Source: Lachnoclostridium sp. UBA739 (GTDB lineage Bacteria > Bacillota_A > Clostridia > Lachnospirales > Lachnospiraceae). Taken from it: a DNA stretch of 6,809 nt. The stretch lies in the NCBI GenBank assembly GCA_002297865.1, contig DBKX01000008.1, positions 20,109 to 26,917 of the forward strand, in the 5' to 3' direction. The translations under genes and the position numbers were made by a program. Below, in pieces: positions 1 through 5,893 of the stretch (within the stretch, counting starts at the first letter, position 1; each line of letters begins with the position of its first letter). The notes under the pieces are model-generated. The model saw only the letters and a list, made by a program, of their open reading frames with translations. It searched no databases and had not been told where the DNA came from.

Positions 1-1
1 T

Positions 2-193
2 CGCTCTATTTTAAGAAAGACGGATATTGATAAAGCGTATTTTAACTGTCATACAGATATTACGATTCCTTATGACGAACTGGGTGAAATCAGTGTAGTG
101 ACTAAGGAGGGAGTGTCTATTCCGATTATTTTAGATGGTAAGTTTGTGTTGGAAGGGACAGAAAAGCTGAATGATGCGTTAGAAATGGAATAA
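2..193 (+). CDS. C-terminal end of an unrecognised protein (5' truncated by window edge)
   Basis: An open frame enters from the left edge and ends at TAA 191-193, leaving 63 residues. The fragment reads as a small beta-rich tail (TDITIPYDELGEISVV, then VSIPIILDGKFVLEG) with no membrane segment and no catalytic motif that I can name. The codon pattern and the IPYDELGE and KFVLEG patches look like real protein rather than chance reading. I do not recognise the family and assign no function. A probable terminator lies directly downstream, so this gene is likely the last of its own transcription unit and not part of the cassette that follows. Confidence 0.7.
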   Translation, partial: RSILRKTDIDKAYFNCHTDITIPYDELGEISVVTKEGVSIPIILDGKFVLEGTEKLNDALEME

Positions 194-205
194 AAAATAG
201 GAAAG

Positions 206-253
206 AAAGATTGTTGTATTGGCTGTTGCTGATAATTGCAATCTTTTTTTCTT
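206..253 (+). terminator. Probable rho-independent terminator after the truncated first gene
   Basis: AAAGATTG (206-213) pairs with CAATCTTT (239-246), and the 3' arm runs into a T-rich tract (244-250, then CTTTT). The loop is large (25 nt) with only weak inner pairing (ATT 218-220 with AAT 234-236), and the stem is AT-rich, so strength is uncertain. Its position, 13 nt after the stop codon, fits a terminator that separates the upstream gene from the cassette. Confidence 0.6.
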
Positions 254-288
254 TTACATATTAGGAAAAAGTTAATGTATGGTTTATC

Positions 289-305
289 ATATCAAATTGT
301 GATAT
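289..305. promoter_or_regulatory. Operator-like palindrome upstream of the three-gene cassette
   Basis: ATATCA (289-294) and TGATAT (300-305) form a perfect 6-5-6 inverted repeat, 37 bases before the first cassette gene. The surroundings (TTATCA 284-289, TATAGT 303-308, TATACA 309-314) contain promoter-like hexamers, but none has ideal 17-bp spacing, so I cannot fix the promoter itself. A palindrome here would be well placed for a repressor or autoregulator of the cassette. In DNA this AT-rich, a 6-bp half-site can also arise by chance. Confidence 0.35.
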
Positions 306-341
306 AGTTATACATTAGAAAATGGTAAAGGAGGGCAGTTC

Positions 342-1187
342 ATGACCAGTAATTTAATATTGAAGAGGTTTTTTTCTAAGGCAATGTTACATGATCTGCT
401 TTCTGAAAAGCAGAATGATATATTTGATTGTGTTATAGAAAAATATGTACCAGAGCCACAAGGAAAAACTTATAGTGAGTTAATAAGTGAGGTTTATTCA
501 TATATTGGAAAAGAGTATCGAACAGAATATTTTTATAAAAATATTCTGCTAAATAAATTGATGTTTAAAAAGCGTGATTATAAAAAAACAATAGCGTTAA
601 CAGAATTGCCAATAGCGAACTCTAAAGCAGATTTTGTTATGATTAATGGTAGAGGTATTGTGTATGAAATAAAAACAGAATTAGATAATCTTGATAGAAT
701 AAATTCTCAGATTTTGGATTATCAAAAGGCTTTTTCTGAGATTTTTATAGTAACTTATCAAGAAAATCTTGAAAAAGTGATTGCGTTAGTGCCTGAAAAA
801 GTTGGTATTATGCAATTAACAAAAAGGAAAGCACTTAAAGTAATTAGGGAACCAATAATTGATACATCAAATTTTGATTACTATACAATATTTAAACTTT
901 TGCGCAAAGGAGAATTTGAGAATATAATTAAAAGTAATGGTTTTTTGTTGCCAGAAGTAGTACAATTTGAATATTACAAAGAATGTTTCAATTTAATTCA
1001 AAATATAGAAATTGAAACACTGCAGGAACAAATGTTAAGAGAGTTAAAAAAGAGGATGAAAGCAGAAATTGTTGAATTATCTCTGAATGTTCCAGTGGAA
1101 CTAAGGGGACTCACATATTTTGACAATAATGTTTTAGCGTATCAAAAAAAATTTGAAATTATGTTAAATAAGAGTTATGGAGGTTAA
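342..1187 (+). CDS. sce7726-family protein, predicted PD-(D/E)XK-type nuclease
   Basis: This 281-residue protein has no signal peptide or membrane segment and should be cytoplasmic. I recognise it as a member of the family NCBI calls sce7726, named after a Sorangium cellulosum protein and usually found beside sce7725. The central part carries a restriction-endonuclease-like signature: D97 in SKADF, then the beta strand GIVYEIKTE with E109 and K111, followed by a helix with Q123-x3-Y127, like the QxxxY motif of RecB-type nucleases. The preceding strand includes E88. The C-terminal half (about 177-281) is helical and charged and has no motif I know. The ATG at 342 is chosen because AAAGGAGGG (327-335) sits 6 nt upstream. 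The gene is very AT-rich (26 of 120 bases are G or C at 481-600) and is followed after 2 nt by its partner gene. Nuclease activity is inferred from motifs only. The DNA or RNA target is unknown. Confidence 0.8.
   Translation: MTSNLILKRFFSKAMLHDLLSEKQNDIFDCVIEKYVPEPQGKTYSELISEVYSYIGKEYRTEYFYKNILLNKLMFKKRDYKKTIALTELPIANSKADFVMINGRGIVYEIKTELDNLDRINSQILDYQKAFSEIFIVTYQENLEKVIALVPEKVGIMQLTKRKALKVIREPIIDTSNFDYYTIFKLLRKGEFENIIKSNGFLLPEVVQFEYYKECFNLIQNIEIETLQEQMLRELKKRMKAEIVELSLNVPVELRGLTYFDNNVLAYQKKFEIMLNKSYGG
395..414 (+). repeat. Perfect 8-bp hairpin early in the sce7726 gene
   Basis: TCTGCTTT (395-402) and AAAGCAGA (407-414) form an exact 8-bp stem around a CTGA loop, about 55 bases inside the coding region. 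No T-run follows, so it is not a terminator. It may be a chance fold or could slow early translation. Confidence 0.4.
984..1019 (+). repeat. Perfect 11-bp inverted repeat inside the sce7726 gene
   Basis: TGTTTCAATTT (984-994) and AAATTGAAACA (1009-1019) are exact reverse complements separated by 14 nt. They lie in codons for roughly residues 215-226, in the helical C-terminal half. No T-run follows on either strand. An 11-bp exact match at such short range is more than usual background even in AT-rich DNA, but it may simply reflect codon choice. Confidence 0.5.
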
Positions 1188-1189
1188 AT

Positions 1190-2119
1190 ATGTATTTTCC
1201 TTATTTGCGAGGTCGCCAATTCGAGTTAATTGCGTTGAGAGAGTTATTAGAAAATAACTTAATTGGGGATAAGATAATTCCCATAATTGAACCTGTAAAA
1301 CCTACACCTACATTAGCTAAAACTTTGAAACTGTATACAGAAAGAAAGCATAAACATGCCATAGTTATGAATCCAGAAGTAGGAGAGTTTGTTTCTAAAG
1401 TAAAAGAAATGACTAAGGAAGATAGTACAGTTCGTGACATATATGATGATTTCAAATCAAGTTATTTTATTCGAGCTTATATTATGAAGAAACGAACACC
1501 TCAGATGCTTTCAAAAAAAGATAATTTGGATGAACTTATGATAGTAAACCCTAAAAGAGATTGTATGGAAGGTTTCTTAGAAGTATATTCAGATTTCGAA
1601 CCAAGATATACGTTAATCCCAGATGACAGGACTTTTAGTCGGAAAGTGAAGCAGTCCAAAATTTTATTTATGGATAGGTTCCAGAAAGCTACAAGAAATG
1701 CGGATTATAGTAAAAATGTTGATGACTTTTTTTCTGAAGACCATTTATATTATGACGATGAGGGATTTAAAGGGTTCTCTGATTATTCAATCGCTGGAGC
1801 AGAATATAATGAATCGGGATTTGCACCTTTAGCTGTAGCAATACATATTGTCTATTTTACCCAAGACAAGGTATTGCGCATACATCATTTTGTATCAGAT
1901 TCAAATGACGATATTAACGATCCAGCTGGAAAGTTTGGGGAGGCGCTTTCTAAATTAGACGCATGGGTAATTAAAGAAAAACCACATGTGACATTGGGAT
2001 TAAAGATGTTACTAGATTGCAAGAAGAGTGGAAGGTATCCAGGATTGGGTAGTGTAAAAAAGTATTCAATTATGCATCATCTTGAACTGATTAATAAGTT
2101 TTTAGAAGGAGAAATTTAG
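1190..2119 (+). CDS. sce7725-family protein (conserved partner of sce7726)
   Basis: This 309-residue soluble protein opens with YLRGRQFELIALREL (5-19), then PIIEPVK (31-37), the opening I associate with the sce7725 family. The pattern of an early 'YxPxLRGxxxEL.AL' followed by a hydrophobic 'IIPIIEP' strand also recalls the phage 'beta protein' family, though that link is from memory and weak. Other conserved-looking patches are MDRF (161-164), FSDYSIAGAEY (196-206), the strands AVAIHIVYF (216-224) and LRIHHFVSD (229-237), and a C-terminal PGLGSVKKYSIMHHLELI (284-301). No known catalytic motif is evident and its biochemical role is unknown. GGAGG (1179-1183) precedes the ATG by 6 nt, and the gene starts 2 nt after the sce7726 stop. 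Its own stop overlaps the start of the RES gene. The near-fixed pairing with a predicted nuclease suggests a partner, specificity or inhibitor role, which is inference. Confidence 0.8.
   Translation: MYFPYLRGRQFELIALRELLENNLIGDKIIPIIEPVKPTPTLAKTLKLYTERKHKHAIVMNPEVGEFVSKVKEMTKEDSTVRDIYDDFKSSYFIRAYIMKKRTPQMLSKKDNLDELMIVNPKRDCMEGFLEVYSDFEPRYTLIPDDRTFSRKVKQSKILFMDRFQKATRNADYSKNVDDFFSEDHLYYDDEGFKGFSDYSIAGAEYNESGFAPLAVAIHIVYFTQDKVLRIHHFVSDSNDDINDPAGKFGEALSKLDAWVIKEKPHVTLGLKMLLDCKKSGRYPGLGSVKKYSIMHHLELINKFLEGEI
2106..2111 (+). promoter_or_regulatory. Ribosome binding site that decides the GTG start of the RES gene
   Basis: AAGGAG (2106-2111) lies inside the last codons of the sce7725 gene, 7 nt before GTG 2119. 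The stop and start overlap as TAGTG (2117-2121). The spacing supports GTG as the true start and suggests translational coupling between the two genes. Confidence 0.75.
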
Positions 2120-3219
2120 TGCGAATCGGAATAGAGTGTTTTAAAGATATTGAAATTCGTTCAATTATTGAATCACAAGGAAGAATTGGTAAATGCGAAA
2201 TTACGGGGAAAGAGAAGCAGTATATATATGATACGGAAGAATCAGAGGAATTAGCACCCATTTTTTCAGAGGTTTTAGATGTTTATACATCGAACTCAGA
2301 ACTGCCAAAAAATTTTCCGGAAAGCTTAAAGGATAAAATCGAAATAATACTGGAGAGAGACTGGTCAATTTTTAATATACATGCAAATGAAATCAAAAGA
2401 GTAATTATGGCTATTTGTAAAACGATGTATAACGAAGATTCGTTAATTTTTAAAGAAGTAGTTGGAATTGAGAATATGTGTGATTCAGGGTATTTCGAGA
2501 GAAAATGTATAATGAAACATAATGATTGGGAGTCTTTTGTTGCGTCTATAAAAAATAAGAATCGTTTTCACTCTAACCATATTAATTTGAAGTTATTGGA
2601 GGAACTATTTCAAAGCGAAAAGATGCAAGTTCTGCTGAAAAAAGGTGGAATTAGTTTATATAGAGCCAGAATAAGTGAAGAAAAGCCTTTGGATAAACAA
2701 CAAATGGGGCCGCCACCACTTGAATATGTGACAGCGGGTCGTGCTAATTCAAAAGGAATTCGTTGCTTGTATTTGGCGAGTGATGTAGAAACAACATTTC
2801 ATGAATTAAGGGCAAGGGATTTAGACTATATTTCAATTGGAACATTTACAGTTAAAAAGGATGTTAAATTGGTGGATTTGTCTAATTTGGATAAAATTAG
2901 TCCGTTCTCAGATGAAACCTTTGAGTGTGACTGGTTTGCAATTAATATGCCAATCTTAAAAAAGATAAGTTATGAGATTGCGAAACCATTAAGAAGACAA
3001 GATAGCGAATTAGACTATCTTCCCACACAGTACATAGCGGATTTTGTAAAAAGTCTAGGTTTTGATGGCATATGTTATAGAAGTACACTTAATCCAAGTG
3101 GGGTAAACTATGCTATATTTGAGTATAAAAAATTTGAATGTGAAGGGGTTACATTATATCATGTAAAATCGTTAAAATATAATACAGAACCACCTATTAG
3201 GAAGCTGGATAGTAAGTAA
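2119..3219 (+). CDS. RES-domain protein with HEPN/RES-type N-terminus, predicted NAD+ phosphorylase
   Basis: This 366-residue protein has a C-terminal RES domain (about 178-335). Visible landmarks are LYRARI with R182/R184, GPPP (197-200), TAGRANSKGI (205-214), YLAS-x2-ETTFHELRA with E224 and E229, TQYIADFV (303-310), DGICYRS with S322, and GVNYAIF (328-334). These cover the arginine, glutamate and serine that name the domain. RES proteins of toxin-antitoxin pairs such as MbcT degrade NAD+ by phosphorolysis. The N-terminal 150 residues resemble the HEPN/RES N-terminal domain: a short Cys-containing start (C7, C26), a mostly helical middle, and NRFH (148-151). As I remember the family, the start normally has two CxxC-like pairs; here G4 and T29 occupy the expected other positions. 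No Xre-type antitoxin gene is adjacent. The GTG start is supported by the ribosome binding site at 2106-2111. NAD+ cleavage and toxicity are inferred from the domain, not shown. Confidence 0.85.
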   Translation: MRIGIECFKDIEIRSIIESQGRIGKCEITGKEKQYIYDTEESEELAPIFSEVLDVYTSNSELPKNFPESLKDKIEIILERDWSIFNIHANEIKRVIMAICKTMYNEDSLIFKEVVGIENMCDSGYFERKCIMKHNDWESFVASIKNKNRFHSNHINLKLLEELFQSEKMQVLLKKGGISLYRARISEEKPLDKQQMGPPPLEYVTAGRANSKGIRCLYLASDVETTFHELRARDLDYISIGTFTVKKDVKLVDLSNLDKISPFSDETFECDWFAINMPILKKISYEIAKPLRRQDSELDYLPTQYIADFVKSLGFDGICYRSTLNPSGVNYAIFEYKKFECEGVTLYHVKSLKYNTEPPIRKLDSK

Positions 3220-3229
3220 CATAAGTGGT

Positions 3230-3266
3230 CAAGAAGATAGTTTTTTATTACTATTATTCTTGTTTT
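3230..3266 (+). terminator. Terminator of the three-gene cassette
   Basis: CAAGAA (3230-3235) and ATAGT (3237-3241) pair with ACTAT (3250-3254) and TTCTTG (3257-3262), with one small internal bulge and an 8-nt T-rich loop. TTTT follows directly (3263-3266). It begins 10 nt after the RES stop codon and ends where the purE promoter begins. Confidence 0.75.
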
Positions 3267-3292
3267 GCAATTACCATAATTTATGATATAAT
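3265..3292 (+). promoter_or_regulatory. purE: Sigma-A-type promoter of purE
   Basis: A perfect TATAAT (3287-3292) is preceded by TG at 3284-3285, giving an extended -10 element. TTGCAA (3265-3270) is a fair -35 box with a 16-bp spacer. Transcription should start near 3299, leaving a leader of about 55 nt. That leader has ATACAT at 3305-3310 and again at 3315-3320, and TCCC (3295-3298) that can pair with GGGA (3312-3315). It is too short for a purine riboswitch and shows no such core. Confidence 0.8.
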
Positions 3293-3353
3293 AATCCCGG
3301 TTCCATACATTGGGATACATACAATAAAGACATATAGTTAGGAGAGAAAAAGC

Positions 3354-3866
3354 ATGGCTAAAGTAGGAATTCTTATGGGGAGCGATTCAGATCTTCCAAT
3401 TATGAAAAAGGCAGCAGAAATGCTTGAGCAGTTCGGAATTGATTATGAGATGACAGTTATCTCTGCGCACAGAATGCCAGAAATCTTTGTAGATTATGCA
3501 AAACAGGCAGAGGACAGAGGAATTGATGTCATTATTGCAGGTGCAGGTGGAGCCGCACATCTTCCAGGTATGTGTGCAGCAATCTATAAATTGCCTGTAA
3601 TTGGTGTTCCAATTCATACAAAGTCTCTAGGTGGTGTTGATTCATTGTATTCCATTGTTCAGATGCCATCTGGGATTCCAGTTGCAACCGTCGCAATCAA
3701 TGGTGCAGCCAATGCCGCTATTTTAGCTGCTGAAATGCTTTCTATTGGAGATAAAGAATTAAGAACAAAAGTAAAGGATTACTGCGCAGGCTTAAAAGAT
3801 GCTGTTGTGGAAAAGGCAGAAAAGCTTGAACAGTTAGGATATGAAGAGTATATCAAGCAGATGTAA
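3354..3866 (+). CDS. purE: 5-(carboxyamino)imidazole ribonucleotide mutase, class I PurE
   Basis: PurE moves the carboxyl group of N5-CAIR to C4 of the imidazole ring to give CAIR in de novo purine synthesis; it acts in the cytoplasm as a multimer. The 170-residue length is normal for the stand-alone bacterial enzyme. Diagnostic motifs are GSDSD (9-13, nucleotide phosphate binding), SAHR (37-40, with the catalytic-type His39), [11 protein letters not shown] (63-73), and the [22 protein letters not shown] segment from residue 91. The ATG at 3354 follows AGGAG (3340-3344) at 9 nt. No purK, which makes the N5-CAIR substrate, is visible in the window. The gene has its own promoter and is followed by a hairpin and a lipoprotein gene, not directly by purM. 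GC content is clearly higher than in the preceding cassette (56 of 120 bases in 3421-3480 plus 3541-3600). Confidence 0.97.
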   Translation: MAKVGILMGSDSDLPIMKKAAEMLEQFGIDYEMTVISAHRMPEIFVDYAKQAEDRGIDVIIAGAGGAAHLPGMCAAIYKLPVIGVPIHTKSLGGVDSLYSIVQMPSGIPVATVAINGAANAAILAAEMLSIGDKELRTKVKDYCAGLKDAVVEKAEKLEQLGYEEYIKQM

Positions 3867-3888
3867 GTAGGTAATAGGAAAAATGAGC

Positions 3889-3926
3889 ATGCCAGAAGTG
3901 AGAAGAAGGTAAGAAACTTCTGGCAT
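3889..3926 (+). terminator. Strong hairpin after purE, possible leaky terminator or mRNA 3' end
   Basis: ATGCCAGAAGT (3889-3899) and ACTTCTGGCAT (3916-3926) form a perfect 11-bp stem with a 16-nt loop. The tail (TATCTTAT) is T-rich but broken, so termination may be partial. Since no good promoter is evident before the next gene, some readthrough may be needed to express it. Confidence 0.55.
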
Positions 3927-3979
3927 TATCTTATACATAAGCAGCAATATAGGTTAGGTAAAGCAGGGGAGGAACTGGA

Positions 3980-4597
3980 ATGAAGAAGAAGGGTAAACTT
4001 TTGTGTCTAATACTTATGAGTACCATTTTGAGTAGTACGGTCATTGGATGTGATAGTAAGGTTGAAAGGTTAAGTGGCGAAACAGGAGTTAATGTTCAAC
4101 CACAAGAAAATGAACAAACAGAAGAGGATGATGCCCATAGAGACAGAGAACTTGTATTTTGCGGGGATGATCCTATGAGCTTTCAGTTAGGTAATGAAAA
4201 AATTAAGGTTGAAGATAAACAAAAGAAAGCAAAATCAATTACAAGTGCAGAGTGGTTGAATACAGATAATCTTGCAGTCACTTGTCAGTGTGATGACATA
4301 ATTAATTTGTTTTCTATTTATGATGTACAGAACAAGAAGTTTACGTTTCAGGCTTATGGACATGATTTTGTCTGGAAAAATGAAGATTGTAAAACAATTG
4401 TGTATATTGAAGAACCGCAGCATTTTTCAAAGAAAAAAGAAACGAGCAAGTACTATGTAAAGAATTATGATGGTAAGAAATTGTATTCTTCGGAGGATGA
4501 ATTAATTACCTTGACGTATACACAAGATGGAAATCTTTCATTTCAGGTTATAGAGAAAGAAAGCGGAAATCTAGTTGAGAAGACAATAGAGTTATAG
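3980..4597 (+). CDS. Small putative lipoprotein of unknown function
   Basis: This 205-residue protein starts with a lipoprotein signal: MKKKGK, a hydrophobic stretch (7-22), and lipobox VIGC (21-24), so Cys24 would be lipidated and the protein anchored on the outer face of the membrane. A low-complexity acidic, Gln/Glu-rich linker follows (about 35-56). The rest contains short strand-turn repeats such as SITSAEWLNTDNLAV (86-100), NLFSIYDVQNKKFTF (109-123), and TLTYTQDGNLSFQVIEKESG (178-197). These recall single blades of a beta-propeller (WD40/TolB-like), but there are too few for a full propeller. The ATG at 3980 has AGGGGAGG (3965-3972) 7 nt upstream. I know of no link with purine synthesis. 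It sits between purE and purM on the same strand and may ride on purE transcription past the hairpin at 3889-3926. The family is unrecognised. Confidence 0.85.
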   Translation: MKKKGKLLCLILMSTILSSTVIGCDSKVERLSGETGVNVQPQENEQTEEDDAHRDRELVFCGDDPMSFQLGNEKIKVEDKQKKAKSITSAEWLNTDNLAVTCQCDDIINLFSIYDVQNKKFTFQAYGHDFVWKNEDCKTIVYIEEPQHFSKKKETSKYYVKNYDGKKLYSSEDELITLTYTQDGNLSFQVIEKESGNLVEKTIEL

Positions 4598-4674
4598 ATT
4601 ATTATTTTACTGTTTGTTAGAATGATAGTTTCCTTTTTAAATATCCTAATATAAAGCACATCATTAATAATCTA
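4595..4674. repeat. Long-range 10-bp inverted repeat in the lipoprotein-purM gap
   Basis: TAGATTATTA (4595-4604, starting at the stop codon) and TAATAATCTA (4665-4674) are exact reverse complements 60 nt apart. The enclosed DNA is very AT-rich with no open frame or clear terminator. The remainder of this 258-base gap holds the purM promoter and leader. In such AT-rich DNA the repeat could be chance. Confidence 0.3.
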
Positions 4675-4713
4675 AACTTATAAATACCATAAGAAATAAC
4701 TAACTTGAAAAAA

Positions 4714-4742
4714 GCGACAAAACATCAAAAGTGTGTTACAAT
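4714..4742 (+). promoter_or_regulatory. purM: Promoter of purM-purN-purD
   Basis: GCGACA (4714-4719) is a 4-of-6 match to the -35 box, 17 bp before TACAAT (4737-4742), which also has an extended TG (4734-4735). Transcription would start near 4749, giving a leader of about 107 nt before the purM ATG. I see no known riboswitch core (purine, ZTP, THF or PRPP type) in that leader. Confidence 0.65.
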
Positions 4743-4801
4743 ACCCCTAGACACTCTCACCCTTGATGGCGTAAGAGGCTTTGAATAAAAGATTTTAACA
4801 G

Positions 4802-4815
4802 AAGTTTACAAACTT
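4802..4815. repeat. Short palindrome in the purM leader
   Basis: AAGTTT (4802-4807) and AAACTT (4810-4815) form an almost complete 14-bp palindrome in the leader, 26 nt before the purM ribosome binding site AGGAGG (4842-4847). It could be a protein site or a small hairpin. It does not recur before purE or purD. Confidence 0.3.
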
Positions 4816-4855
4816 TAAGAAGAAGCATCATTTTCAAGCTTAGGAGGAAAAAAAG

Positions 4856-5881
4856 ATGGATTATAAGAAGGCAGGAGTCGATATTGAAGCTGGTTATAAA
4901 TCAGTAGAACTCATGAAAGAACATATTAAAGGCACAATGCGTAAAGAGGTTTTGACTAATATCGGTGGATTCTCAGGAGCATTTTCCATGGAAAGCTTTA
5001 AAAATATGGAGAAACCAACTTTAGTATCTGGAACGGATGGTGTCGGAACCAAGTTAAAACTTGCATTTTTATTAGATAAGCATGACACAATTGGTATTGA
5101 CTGTGTTGCTATGTGCGTAAATGATATTGCTTGCGCAGGTGGTGAGCCATTATTTTTCCTTGATTACATCGCATGTGGAAAGAATGAACCACAGAAAATC
5201 GCAACAATCGTAAGTGGTGTAGCAGAAGGTTGTAAACAGTCTAACGCAGCATTAATTGGTGGTGAAACAGCAGAAATGCCAGGTTTTTATCCAGTAGATG
5301 AATACGATTTAGCTGGTTTTGCTGTTGGTGTTGTTGACGAAAAAGATTTAATTACAGGAAAAGACTTGAAAGCGAAAGATGTTATTATCGGTATCGCCTC
5401 TTCAGGAATACATAGCAATGGTTATTCCTTAGTTCGTAAAGTATTTAGTATGAACATAGATGCGTTAAATACGTATTATGAGTCACTAGGTAAAACATTG
5501 GGAGAAACTTTATTAACTCCTACTAAAATATATGTAAAAGCCTTAAGTACACTTAAAAACGCAGGCGTAAGAGTGAAAGCATGCAGCCATATTACAGGTG
5601 GCGGTTTCTACGAAAATATTCCACGTATGCTTCCAGAAGGAATTCACGCAATCATCAAAAAAGATGCTTATGAGGTGCCAGCAATCTTTAAAATGTTATC
5701 CGTAGATGGAGATATCGATGAAAAGATGATGTACAACACTTATAACATGGGTATTGGTATGATGATCGCAGTTGCTCCAGAAGATGTCAATTATGCAATG
5801 GAATTAATTAAGTTAGCAGGAGAGACTCCATATATTATGGGTGAAATTACAACAGGTGAAAAAGGTATCACACTGGAGTAA
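4856..5881 (+). CDS. purM: Phosphoribosylformylglycinamidine cyclo-ligase (AIR synthetase)
   Basis: PurM uses ATP to close the ring of formylglycinamidine ribonucleotide (FGAM), giving 5-aminoimidazole ribonucleotide (AIR). The 341-residue length is normal. Family motifs are in order: DYKKAGVDIEAGY (2-14), SGTDGVGTKLKLA (58-70, ATP and substrate binding), IDCVAMCVNDI (81-91), GGEPLFFLDY (95-104), ALIGGETAEMPGFY (132-145), GIASSGIHSNGYSLVRK (179-195), HITGGGFYENIPR (245-257), and YNMGIGMM (296-303). The protein is cytoplasmic and normally a dimer. AGGAGG (4842-4847) lies 8 nt before the ATG. purN begins 12 nt after its stop, so the two are in one operon under the promoter at 4714-4742. No frameshift or missing motif is visible. 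Confidence 0.97.
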   Translation: MDYKKAGVDIEAGYKSVELMKEHIKGTMRKEVLTNIGGFSGAFSMESFKNMEKPTLVSGTDGVGTKLKLAFLLDKHDTIGIDCVAMCVNDIACAGGEPLFFLDYIACGKNEPQKIATIVSGVAEGCKQSNAALIGGETAEMPGFYPVDEYDLAGFAVGVVDEKDLITGKDLKAKDVIIGIASSGIHSNGYSLVRKVFSMNIDALNTYYESLGKTLGETLLTPTKIYVKALSTLKNAGVRVKACSHITGGGFYENIPRMLPEGIHAIIKKDAYEVPAIFKMLSVDGDIDEKMMYNTYNMGIGMMIAVAPEDVNYAMELIKLAGETPYIMGEITTGEKGITLE

Positions 5882-5893
5882 TAGGAGGCAAAT

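Noticed and set aside
1201..1455. Reverse-strand open frame opposite sce7725, and similar reverse frames opposite purE, the lipoprotein gene, purM and purN.
   Set aside because: They lie wholly or mainly opposite well-supported genes, lack ribosome binding sites, and their translations show no recognisable protein pattern.
2563..2580. R149-x4-H154 in the RES protein looks like the HEPN ribonuclease motif.
   Set aside because: It lies at the end of the N-terminal part in the NRFH patch, which I recall as ordinary in RES proteins of this type. The required polar residue and helix context are not clear, so I do not claim RNase activity.
302..3340. The 9-mer ATATAGTTA occurs at 302-310 and 3332-3340, flanking the cassette like a target-site duplication.
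   Set aside because: The right copy lies between the purE promoter and its ribosome binding site, so the supposed insert would carry the purE promoter. A 9-mer in such AT-rich DNA is weak evidence, and no mobile-element genes or terminal repeats support it.
3293..3353. Possible purine riboswitch before purE.
   Set aside because: The leader is only about 55 nt from the predicted start and lacks the conserved junction and loop sequences of purine riboswitches.
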